Part shown: piece after piece, positions 1 through 5,404 of the stretch
Position numbering within the stretch: position 1 is the first letter of the stretch
Layout: each line of letters begins with the position of its first letter
Notes under the pieces: generated by a model
What the model was told of the DNA's origin: nothing
Databases searched by the model: none
The model's input: the letters and a program-made list of their open reading frames with translations, nothing else
Made by a program: the position numbers and the translations under genes
Assembly (NCBI GenBank): GCA_934183045.1
Contig: CAKPRW010000077.1
Location: 1-6,136 of the forward strand
Origin: an uncultured Clostridia bacterium
Lineage (GTDB): Bacteria > Bacillota > Clostridia > TANB77 > CAG-508
Direction of reading: 5' to 3'
DNA length: 6,136 nt

Positions 1-729
1 CTAAATGATTACATTTGCAAAAACATAAAAATAATTAATGAGAGTGTAGTAATAATATTTATCGAAGAAGATGCTGATCCAAAACAAGAATTATACAAAA
101 CAATTGAGAAATTAGGAATAGTATGCAAATTTGAATATCAAAAACCAATACAATTGATAAAAAGATTAAAAGGAATTTGTAATGCATACAAAGTACAAGT
201 AGAAGAAAGTACATTACAATACCTAATAGAATGTTGTGGAACAAATATGCAAGAACTAATAAACGAAATAAGAAAACTTATAGAATATGCAGGAGAAAAT
301 GGAAAAATCCAAAAAGAAGACATCGATAAATTATCAACCAAAAAAATAGAAAGCATAATATTCGACTTAACAGACAACCTAGGAAAAAAAGACATAGGAA
401 AAGCATTAGAAGTACTAAACAACTTAATATATAGCAAAGAGCCTATACAAAAAATACTAATAACACTTTACAATCACTTCAAAAAAATTTACTTAACAAA
501 ACTAGCAATAAAATACAACAAAGACATAGCAACAAGCATAAAACTAAAAGCAAACCAAACCTTCTTAGTAAACAAATACAAAACACAAGCAAGAAGCTTC
601 ACAGAGCAAGAATTAAAAAACATACTACAACAACTAAGAGACCTAGATTACAATTACAAAAACGGACTAATAGACCTTCAAGTAGGTTTAGAAAGCATAC
701 TTTGCGCTTATTGCTCTAAAAGGGATTAG
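1..729 (+). CDS. holA: DNA polymerase III subunit delta, 5'-truncated by window edge
   Basis: Frame 1 is open from the first base to TAG at 727-729, giving 242 residues. The family is usually about 330-340 residues, so roughly the first 100 (the start of the AAA+ domain with the degenerate P-loop) lie outside the window. Delta is the beta-clamp-opening subunit of the clamp-loader complex in chromosomal replication. The call rests on overall resemblance to HolA/YqeN: the helical middle domain (about residues 50-115, with a CGTNMQELINEIRKL-type segment typical of the delta lid region) followed by the C-terminal collar domain (about 118-242), which carries the family pattern EPI...L at 145-150, a LVNKYKTQA segment, and a closing D-YNYKNG...LES element. 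An internal TTG at 154 is not a start, because the frame and the homology continue upstream of it. Codon use is strongly C-ending at Asn, Asp, Tyr and Phe, unlike the genes that follow. No clear terminator follows. Confidence 0.9.
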   Translation, partial: LNDYICKNIKIINESVVIIFIEEDADPKQELYKTIEKLGIVCKFEYQKPIQLIKRLKGICNAYKVQVEESTLQYLIECCGTNMQELINEIRKLIEYAGENGKIQKEDIDKLSTKKIESIIFDLTDNLGKKDIGKALEVLNNLIYSKEPIQKILITLYNHFKKIYLTKLAIKYNKDIATSIKLKANQTFLVNKYKTQARSFTEQELKNILQQLRDLDYNYKNGLIDLQVGLESILCAYCSKRD

Positions 730-776
730 GGGACGTTCCTTCAAAATCCTACTTAAAGGGATAAAGGGACACTCTT
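728..776. repeat. Degenerate GGGAC-type repeat remnant after holA
   Basis: Two related words lie 22 bases apart just after holA: AGGGGACGTTCCTT (728-741) and AAAGGGACACTCTT (763-776). A further AAAGGGATA (755-763) abuts the second word. The holA stop codon TAG overlaps the first copy. Words of the form GGGAC(G/A)..TCCTT occur as dispersed repeats in many clostridial genomes, often near REP-associated tyrosine (Y1) transposases; that link is from general knowledge and no transposase is present here. The copies do not form a good hairpin with each other, so a terminator role is not supported. Confidence 0.4.
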
Positions 777-815
777 AAAAAAGTAATAAAAAATAAATTT
801 TATATTTTATAAATG

Positions 816-821
816 TATAAT
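816..821 (+). promoter_or_regulatory. Candidate -10 element of the SleB-like hydrolase gene
   Basis: TATAAT lies 60 bases before the ATG at 882, inside a T/A-rich stretch (796-822). No recognisable -35 hexamer sits 16-18 bases upstream; the expected place reads ATAAAT. A forespore sigma factor would be plausible for a SleB-type gene, but a match to a SigG-type promoter cannot be claimed from this sequence. Confidence 0.35.
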
Positions 822-881
822 AAAGCCATTAATTGATAAAAATACTAGTAAGATGTAATTTTATTAATAGGTGGTTTTATT

Positions 882-1568
882 ATGTTTGAAAATAAAAAAA
901 GAATACTTATTTCTTTAATAGCGATAACAGTTGTAGCTGTAACAATATTTTTAGTGTCTTTTGAAGAAAACTCTGTAGAGGCATTATCAAAATATGGATC
1001 AAGAGGTAGTGAGGTTACACAAATCCAAACAAAATTGAAAAGATGGGGATATTATAATGGGAATATTGATGGTATATATGGAACACAGACAGTAAATGCT
1101 GTAAAATACTTTCAAAGAAAAAATGGATTAACAGTAGATGGAATAGCAGGTACAAATACACTAAAAGCAATGGGGATTTATTCTTCAAGTTCCTCTTCAA
1201 GTTCTAGTTCAAGCAATTCAAATAATGTTGATTTATTATCAAGATTGATTTATGGCGAAGCAAGAGGAGAACCGTATACAGGACAAGTTGCAGTAGGAGC
1301 AGTTGTACTAAATAGAGTGAAAAGTAGTTCTTTTCCAAATACAATAGCAGGAGTAATATATCAATCTGGAGCTTTTGACGTCGTTTCCGATGGACAAATC
1401 AATTTAAGTCCAAATAGTACTGCAAAAAAAGCAGCACAAGATGCATTAAATGGATGGGATCCAAGTTATGGGGCTATATATTATTTTAATCCCTCAACGG
1501 CAACAAATAAATGGATTTGGTCAAGACCTATGACGATAACAATTGGAAAACATAGATTTTGTAAATAA
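882..1568 (+). CDS. SleB/CwlJ-type cell-wall hydrolase with PG-binding domain
   Basis: This 228-residue protein is a secreted or membrane-anchored peptidoglycan hydrolase. The N-terminus has KKR followed by a hydrophobic stretch (about 8-25), a signal peptide or anchor. Residues 38-97 form a peptidoglycan-binding domain (PG_binding_1) with the hallmarks G(S)EV..IQ..L...GYY.G.IDG.YG..T..AV..FQ...GL..DGIAG. A run of 11 serines (101-111) links it to the catalytic domain (about 117-227) of the Hydrolase_2 family, with YGEARGE (expected catalytic Glu126), GQVAVGAVVLNRV and the terminal GKHRFC. In the family, SleB is a lytic transglycosylase that degrades spore cortex on germination; related proteins also act on vegetative wall. 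The start is the ATG at 882, behind AGGTGG (869-874) with 7 bases of spacing. The gene stands alone: the usual SleB partner ypeB is not next to it. Family is firm, spore role is inference. Confidence 0.9.
   Translation: MFENKKRILISLIAITVVAVTIFLVSFEENSVEALSKYGSRGSEVTQIQTKLKRWGYYNGNIDGIYGTQTVNAVKYFQRKNGLTVDGIAGTNTLKAMGIYSSSSSSSSSSSNSNNVDLLSRLIYGEARGEPYTGQVAVGAVVLNRVKSSSFPNTIAGVIYQSGAFDVVSDGQINLSPNSTAKKAAQDALNGWDPSYGAIYYFNPSTATNKWIWSRPMTITIGKHRFCK
1182..1214 (+). repeat. Ser-linker repeat (TCTTCAAGTTC units) inside hydrolase gene
   Basis: Eleven consecutive Ser codons link the PG-binding and catalytic domains. At DNA level the 11-mer TCTTCAAGTTC occurs twice exactly (1182-1192 and 1194-1204), followed by a decayed TAGTTCAAGC copy. 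Both TCN and AGY serine codons are used. This points to expansion of a 12-base unit rather than slippage of a single codon. Confidence 0.8.
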
Positions 1569-1581
1569 TATTAATTAAAAG

Positions 1582-1634
1582 TGACTGATGTAATCGTATA
1601 TTCAATATAAAAGTGAATATGATTATATCAGTCA
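1582..1634. terminator. Long imperfect hairpin after the SleB-like gene
   Basis: The left arm (1582-1604, beginning TGACTGATGTAATC) pairs with the right arm (1614-1634, ending TATCAGTCA) over about 21 base pairs, with one G-U pair and a two-base bulge. The loop is about 9 bases. The hairpin starts 13 bases after the hydrolase stop codon. The U-run after it is poor (TTTAAAAATAT), so this is either a weak terminator or an mRNA 3'-end stabilising structure. It separates the hydrolase from the yqeG promoter. Confidence 0.55.
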
Positions 1635-1653
1635 TTTAAAAATATAATTAGCA

Positions 1654-1682
1654 TTGACAAAAATAAATGAAATTGATAATAT
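1654..1682 (+). promoter_or_regulatory. SigA-type promoter of the yqeG operon
   Basis: A perfect -35 TTGACA (1654-1659) is followed after 17 bases by TAATAT (1677-1682). GATAAT at 1675-1680 (15-base spacing) is an alternative -10. It lies about 30-60 bases before the yqeG start and just after the hairpin of the preceding gene, as expected for the first promoter of a new transcription unit. Confidence 0.65.
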
Positions 1683-1702
1683 ATAATTGAAATTTTAAGG
1701 TT

Positions 1703-1707
1703 GGAGG
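1703..1707 (+). promoter_or_regulatory. Ribosome binding site deciding the yqeG start
   Basis: GGAGG sits five bases before the ATG at 1713. An in-frame TTG at 1701 would place the Shine-Dalgarno inside the coding sequence, so the ATG is the start. Confidence 0.85.
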
Positions 1708-1712
1708 AAAAA

Positions 1713-2228
1713 ATGAACTTTTATCCCAATGCTTATTTTAGCAAAGTAGAAAATATAACAATAGAATTTTTAAAAAAGAATAAAATAAAAGCATTAATAT
1801 TAGATGTAGATAACACACTAATAGATTATAATAAAAATTTGTCTGAGAGTGTTGCAAAATGGGCAAAAGATCTTAAAGGGCAAGGAATAAAATTGTATAT
1901 TTTATCAAACACAAACAAAAAAGAAAAAGTTGAAAAAGTATCAAAAGAATTAGATATACCATATTTTTATTTTGCAAAAAAACCGCTAAAACAAGGTTTT
2001 AATAAAACAAAACAAGAACTAAAAGAAAAAGAAGAGAATATTGCAGTTGTAGGTGATCAAATATTTACAGATATAATTGGAGCAAATCGCTCAAAAATGT
2101 TTTCAATATTAGTTGATCCAATAAGTACTGAAGACTACTGGTATACTGCATGGAAAAGACCAATAGAAAATAAAATAAAAAATAAATGCAAAAAGATAGA
2201 CGGAAATATATACACAAAGGAGAAATAA
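1713..2228 (+). CDS. yqeG: YqeG-family HAD (subfamily IIIA) phosphatase
   Basis: This 171-residue soluble protein belongs to the haloacid dehalogenase superfamily and shows all four motifs in order. Motif I is DVDNTL, with nucleophile Asp31 and general acid Asp33. Motif II is SNT (65-67), motif III is a Lys in AKKP (89-90), and motif IV is GDQIFTDI (114-121), which binds Mg2+. The motif set and length fit the YqeG/PGP-type IIIA phosphatases; the substrate in this family is not well established and I do not assign one. The start is the ATG at 1713 behind GGAGG. The gene is first of a probable operon: the next gene begins 3 bases after its stop, with that gene's Shine-Dalgarno lying within the last codons of yqeG. 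In Bacillus, yqeG sits beside yqeH and aroE; here it is paired with a membrane protease instead. Confidence 0.9.
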   Translation: MNFYPNAYFSKVENITIEFLKKNKIKALILDVDNTLIDYNKNLSESVAKWAKDLKGQGIKLYILSNTNKKEKVEKVSKELDIPYFYFAKKPLKQGFNKTKQELKEKEENIAVVGDQIFTDIIGANRSKMFSILVDPISTEDYWYTAWKRPIENKIKNKCKKIDGNIYTKEK

Positions 2229-2231
2229 AAA

Positions 2232-2984
2232 ATGTATTTTAATGATGTACATATAGCGTATTATATAGTCGCAGCAATAGTTGGATTATTTGTAGGACAA
2301 ATGGTGGATTGGGCAAATAAAAGATTGCCAGAATATAAAAAAGTAATATCAAAAGACATAATCACAGAATATAGAATGGACTTCAAACCAAATTACATAT
2401 TAATGATTTTAACATCAATAATATATGTTTCTTTAATATATGTATATGGTATACAAGAAACAATAATTGCAAATTTAGACTTAATAAAATTCATGTTGCT
2501 AGCACCAATGTTATTATCGGTATTTGTGATAGACTATAAACTACAAATAATACCTAATAGACTAAATTTAACAATATTTGAAATAGGAATTGTATTTGCG
2601 TTTTTATATGGATTATCAAATGTAGCAATAACAATAAACATGCTTCTTGGAATGCTTGTAGGTGGAGGAATATTCTTACTAATAACACTAGTAGGAGGAA
2701 TATTTTATGGAAAAGAAGCAATGGGATTTGGCGATGTAAAATTAATGGGAGCATTAGGAATATATTTTGGATTTTCAAATATTATAATAATCACATTAGT
2801 TTCATTTTTAATAGGAGCTATTCTTAGTATAATTTTATTAGCTACTAAAAAGAAAAAAACTGATGAATATATACCATTTGGCCCATTTATTGTACTTGCA
2901 ACATATATAAGTATATATGTACCATTTGAACAAATAAAAGCAGTATTAATGCAAATTTTTACTTTAGGAATGTATAAAGGATAA
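2232..2984 (+). CDS. Prepilin peptidase-like A24 membrane aspartyl protease, cysteine-free
   Basis: This 250-residue polytopic membrane protein has about 7-8 hydrophobic segments. Both catalytic aspartates of the type IV prepilin peptidase family are present: Asp101 in VIDYKLQIIPNRLN and Asp168 in GFGDVKLMGALG. The C-terminal YIPFGPFIVL element is also typical. Family members cleave the leader of pilins and pseudopilins at the cytoplasmic face, and bifunctional ones then N-methylate the new N-terminus. The N-terminal part here (GLFVGQMVDWANKRLP, 18-33) resembles the GSFLNV-IYRLP start of that domain. The following cytoplasmic loop is short, and the whole protein contains no cysteine, so the usual four-Cys zinc site is missing. 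The start is the ATG at 2232 with AAAGGAG (2216-2222) nine bases upstream. No pilin, secretion ATPase or competence gene is in the window. The protease call is firm; the substrate is unknown. Confidence 0.88.
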   Translation: MYFNDVHIAYYIVAAIVGLFVGQMVDWANKRLPEYKKVISKDIITEYRMDFKPNYILMILTSIIYVSLIYVYGIQETIIANLDLIKFMLLAPMLLSVFVIDYKLQIIPNRLNLTIFEIGIVFAFLYGLSNVAITINMLLGMLVGGGIFLLITLVGGIFYGKEAMGFGDVKLMGALGIYFGFSNIIIITLVSFLIGAILSIILLATKKKKTDEYIPFGPFIVLATYISIYVPFEQIKAVLMQIFTLGMYKG

Positions 2985-3002
2985 AAAAAGAGGGGGATTA
3001 TA

Positions 3003-4061
3003 ATGAATCCTAAATTACAATGGTTAAGAAATAAAATGTCAACTTCAGATTTACAAGGTTTAATAATATCAAATCCAACAAATATTAAATATTTAACAAA
3101 TATAGATGCAGAAGGAACATTACTATTGACAAGGAAAGAGAATATTTATATAACAGATGGAAGATATATAGAGCATGTTCATAGCACGTTAACTTTATTT
3201 GATGAAATTATAGTATATGATATACATGATGTTTCAAAAGAAGATTACGAAAACTTCTTCATGTATTGTGAAAATGTAGGATTTGAAGAGAACTATGTTA
3301 CTTATGCAAATTATAAAGAATATATTAGAAAATATAAAATAAATCATTTAGTTGAAACTGAAAATATAATAGAAAAACAAAGAATGATTAAAGACGAAGA
3401 AGAAATAAGTAATATAGAAAAAGCCTGTGAAATAACAGATAATTGTTTTTCATATATATTAACATATATAAAACCAGGAATGACGGAAAAAGAGATTGCG
3501 AAAGAAATTGAAGAATATTATAGCCAAAGGACAGATGGTTTATCATTTGATACAATTGTTGCATCAGGAGAAAATTCATCTATGCCACACGCAGTGCCAA
3601 CAGATAGAAAAATTCAAGAGCAAGATATAATAACGATTGACATGGGATGTAAGGTTAATGGATATTGTTCAGATATGACGAGAACATTTTTCGTAGGAAG
3701 TATTCCAGAAGAAATGAAACATGTTTATGATTTGGTATTAAAAAATCAAGTTCAAACATTAGAGCAAATGAAAGATGGAATAAGTACGAGATTATTAACT
3801 AAAATGGTTGAGAACGACTTTAAATTAAATGGCAATGATTTAATTCATGCACTAGGTCATGGAGTAGGAATGGAAATACATGAGCAACCGTATGTTAGTA
3901 GTAGATCAGATACCTTATTAAAAGAAAATATGATAGTAACAGACGAACCAGGTATTTATATTCCAGGAAAATTTGGGGTAAGAATTGAAGATACTGCACA
4001 AATTACAAAATTTGGTTGTATAAGTTTAACTAAATCTGAGAAAAATTATATTATAATATAA
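3003..4061 (+). CDS. M24 family Xaa-Pro peptidase (aminopeptidase P / prolidase type)
   Basis: This 352-residue cytoplasmic metallopeptidase removes residues before proline in peptides. An N-terminal creatinase-type domain (1-125, with NPTNIKYLTN and ITDGRY) is followed by the pita-bread catalytic domain. The dinuclear metal ligands are all visible: Asp213 (IDMGC), Asp224 (CSDMTRT), His286 (LGHGVG), Glu315 (TDEPGIY) and Glu329 (RIEDT). The substrate-site histidines His196 (MPHAVPTDR) and His293 (EIHEQP) are present too. Length and motif order match the short clostridial and bacillar PepQ/YqhT type; prolidase and aminopeptidase P specificity cannot be separated from sequence alone. The start is the ATG at 3003 with a GAGGGGG site (2990-2996), 18 bases after the membrane protease, so it is probably cotranscribed. 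In Bacillus the homologue yqhT is also directly upstream of efp, which agrees with the order here. Confidence 0.92.
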   Translation: MNPKLQWLRNKMSTSDLQGLIISNPTNIKYLTNIDAEGTLLLTRKENIYITDGRYIEHVHSTLTLFDEIIVYDIHDVSKEDYENFFMYCENVGFEENYVTYANYKEYIRKYKINHLVETENIIEKQRMIKDEEEISNIEKACEITDNCFSYILTYIKPGMTEKEIAKEIEEYYSQRTDGLSFDTIVASGENSSMPHAVPTDRKIQEQDIITIDMGCKVNGYCSDMTRTFFVGSIPEEMKHVYDLVLKNQVQTLEQMKDGISTRLLTKMVENDFKLNGNDLIHALGHGVGMEIHEQPYVSSRSDTLLKENMIVTDEPGIYIPGKFGVRIEDTAQITKFGCISLTKSEKNYIII

Positions 4062-4117
4062 TTTTATATATAATATTAATTCAAGTATTTAGTTACATTT
4101 CAATATAAATAAATCAT

Positions 4118-4162
4118 AAAATCAACAATTATATATGGCATTAGAAACAAAAGGTTGATTTT
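4118..4162 (+). terminator. Possible weak hairpin between peptidase gene and efp
   Basis: AAAATCAAC (4118-4126) and GTTGATTTT (4154-4162) are perfect 9-base complementary arms with a 27-base loop. The T-run is short and interrupted (TTTTTCC), so termination would be inefficient. The right arm contains the -35 hexamer of the efp promoter. Confidence 0.35.
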
Positions 4163-4183
4163 TCCAAAGATTTATAGTAAAAT
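4155..4183 (+). promoter_or_regulatory. SigA-type promoter of efp
   Basis: TTGATT (4155-4160), exactly 17 bases, then TAAAAT (4178-4183): each hexamer is a close match to the vegetative consensus. It leaves a leader of about 45-50 bases before the efp ATG. This makes efp and the next gene a transcription unit of their own. Confidence 0.7.
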
Positions 4184-4222
4184 AGACAAAGTAAAAATAA
4201 AATTTAACAGTTTTAGAAATTG

Positions 4223-4229
4223 AAAGGAG
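4223..4229 (+). promoter_or_regulatory. efp: Ribosome binding site deciding the efp start
   Basis: AAAGGAG lies 8 bases before the ATG at 4238. An in-frame TTG at 4220 precedes the Shine-Dalgarno and is therefore not the start. Confidence 0.85.
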
Positions 4230-4237
4230 AAATAATT

Positions 4238-4804
4238 ATGGCATCAGTATATTCAGCAGGAGATTTTAGAAATGGAACTACTTTTGAAATGGAAGGTAAT
4301 GTATATAGAATAGTAGAATTCCAACATGTAAAACCAGGAAAGGGATCTGCGTTTGTAAGAACAAAATTAAAAAACGTTATTACAGGTGCAACATTAGAAA
4401 AAACTTTTAACCCATCAGACAAATTCCCAGCAGCTGAAATAGAAAAGAAAGTAATGCAATACTTATATAATGATGGAGGTCTATATTATTTCATGGATAA
4501 TGAAACATATGATCAAATTCCATTAAATGAAGAACAATTAGGAGATTGCTTAAAATATTTAAAAGAAAATATGGAAGTTACAATTCTTTCATATAAAGGA
4601 AATGTATTTGCAGTTGAACCACCAACATTTGTAGAACTAGAAGTTACATACACTGAACCAGGATTTAGTGGAAACACAACAACAACTTCAGGAAAACCAG
4701 CTAAATTAGAAACAGGTTTAGAAATACAAGTGCCATTATTCGTAAACATTGGTGATGTATTAAAAATAGATACAAGAACATGCGAATATATGGAAAGAGT
4801 TTAA
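4238..4804 (+). CDS. efp: Elongation factor P
   Basis: This 188-residue protein is close to the 185-188 usual for bacterial EF-P. EF-P binds between the P and E sites of ribosomes stalled at consecutive prolines and speeds peptide bond formation. The KOW-like domain I (about 1-63) carries the loop VKPGKGSAFVRTK, whose tip Lys35 corresponds to the residue modified in other bacteria (5-aminopentanolylation in Bacillus, beta-lysylation in Enterobacteria). The loop is of the Bacillus type, and no EpmA/EpmB genes are nearby. Domain II (about 66-130) and the OB-fold domain III (about 131-188) follow, with the GNTTTTSGKPAKLETG signature region near residues 148-163 and the C-terminal DVLKIDTRTCEY element. 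It heads a two-gene unit with the zinc-ribbon protein 17 bases downstream. Confidence 0.97.
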   Translation: MASVYSAGDFRNGTTFEMEGNVYRIVEFQHVKPGKGSAFVRTKLKNVITGATLEKTFNPSDKFPAAEIEKKVMQYLYNDGGLYYFMDNETYDQIPLNEEQLGDCLKYLKENMEVTILSYKGNVFAVEPPTFVELEVTYTEPGFSGNTTTTSGKPAKLETGLEIQVPLFVNIGDVLKIDTRTCEYMERV

Positions 4805-4805
4805 G

Positions 4806-4814
4806 AAAGGTGAT
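4806..4814 (+). promoter_or_regulatory. Ribosome binding site of the zinc-ribbon protein gene
   Basis: AAAGGTGAT, close to the ideal anti-16S complement, begins just after the efp stop and sits 7 bases before the ATG at 4822. This favours 4822 over an in-frame ATA at 4780, which lies inside efp. Confidence 0.8.
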
Positions 4815-4821
4815 AAACAAA

Positions 4822-5286
4822 ATGGCTTTATTAAAAAACGAATATAAAAGTTTTTTAGATGACATAGAAAAAAATATAAAAAATAAGGAAGATTTAAAAT
4901 ATATAAAAGAAAGATTTTCCGTATTTATGGATTCTGTTATAGATCAAATTGAAAATGTTTTAGATTACAAAGAAGAAAGAATGGCAAAATTAGAAAATAC
5001 TCAAAACGAATTAAATGAAAGAATAGAAAAAATGCAACAAATAATTGACAATATAGAAAAAGACATTTATGCAGAAGACGGTTTTGATTTTGAAATTGTA
5101 TGTCCATACTGTAATTATGAATTCATAATTGATTTAGACGAAAATAAAACAGAGGTAGAATGCCCTGAATGCAATAACACAATAGAATTAGATTGGTCAG
5201 GGGATATAGATGATGAACATGATGGATGTGGCGGAGGATGCCATGGATGTCATGGTTGTAGCGATGAAGAAGATGACGATATGTAA
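4822..5286 (+). CDS. Coiled-coil zinc-ribbon protein with Cys/His-rich acidic tail
   Basis: This 154-residue, very acidic, apparently cytoplasmic protein has three parts. Residues about 5-82 are Lys/Glu-rich helix with coiled-coil character (YKEERMAKLENTQNELNERI). Residues 90-125 form a zinc ribbon with two CxxC knuckles, CPYC (94-97) and CPEC (114-117). The tail (128-154) is a run of Asp/Glu around GCGGGCHGCHGC, adding Cys136, 140, 143 and 146 and His133, 141 and 144. The helix-plus-ribbon layout resembles the clostridial family annotated as 'CD1247 N-terminal domain' proteins, which I recall lying near efp; that identification is from memory and the function of the family is unknown to me. 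Tight coupling to efp suggests a translation-linked or constitutive role, which is inference. The extra Cys/His tail could bind another metal. The gene ends at a strong terminator. Confidence 0.82.
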   Translation: MALLKNEYKSFLDDIEKNIKNKEDLKYIKERFSVFMDSVIDQIENVLDYKEERMAKLENTQNELNERIEKMQQIIDNIEKDIYAEDGFDFEIVCPYCNYEFIIDLDENKTEVECPECNNTIELDWSGDIDDEHDGCGGGCHGCHGCSDEEDDDM

Positions 5287-5311
5287 AGCTAGAATTTAAT
5301 TCTAGCTTTTT
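5285..5311 (+). terminator. Strong intrinsic terminator of the efp unit
   Basis: AAAGCTAGAA (5285-5294), loop TTTAA, TTCTAGCTTT (5300-5309): a perfect 10-base-pair stem whose left arm overlaps the stop codon of the zinc-ribbon gene. T5307-T5311 and, after GCA, a further TTTTTT follow. On the minus strand the trailing sequence (CTTTACAT) is a poorer U-run, so termination of the converging M23 transcript here would be weaker. Confidence 0.9.
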
Positions 5312-5404
5312 GCATTTTTTAAAAATGTTATTTGCAAATAATGAAATTAAATAAAATAGCGAATTAACAAGAATACAATCATAATTCAAATAAAGTGAAA
5401 TTTG
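5287..5404. other. Intergenic region between converging genes, with a 14-bp palindrome
   Basis: The two genes converge here. Apart from the terminator, the only visible structure is TTATTTGCAAATAA (5328-5341), a perfect 14-base palindrome. Such a sequence could be a protein site or chance in A/T-rich DNA. No coding potential is apparent. Confidence 0.4.

Noticed and set aside
59..437. Two minus-strand ORFs opposite holA (59-244 and 138-437)
   Set aside because: They are complementary shadows of holA, with no ribosome binding sites and low-complexity hydrophobic translations.
154..729. holA starting at TTG 154
   Set aside because: The frame is open to base 1 and the upstream residues fit the delta subunit; there is no Shine-Dalgarno before 154.
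4062..4237. Riboswitch or leader peptide upstream of efp
   Set aside because: The transcript leader from the predicted promoter is only about 45-50 bases and A-rich, with no conserved aptamer-like structure or open reading frame.
5328..5341. Perfect palindrome TTATTTGCAAATAA as an operator
   Set aside because: It lies between converging genes, far from any promoter, and 14-base palindromes of A/T are expected by chance in such DNA; kept only as a note in the intergenic entry.
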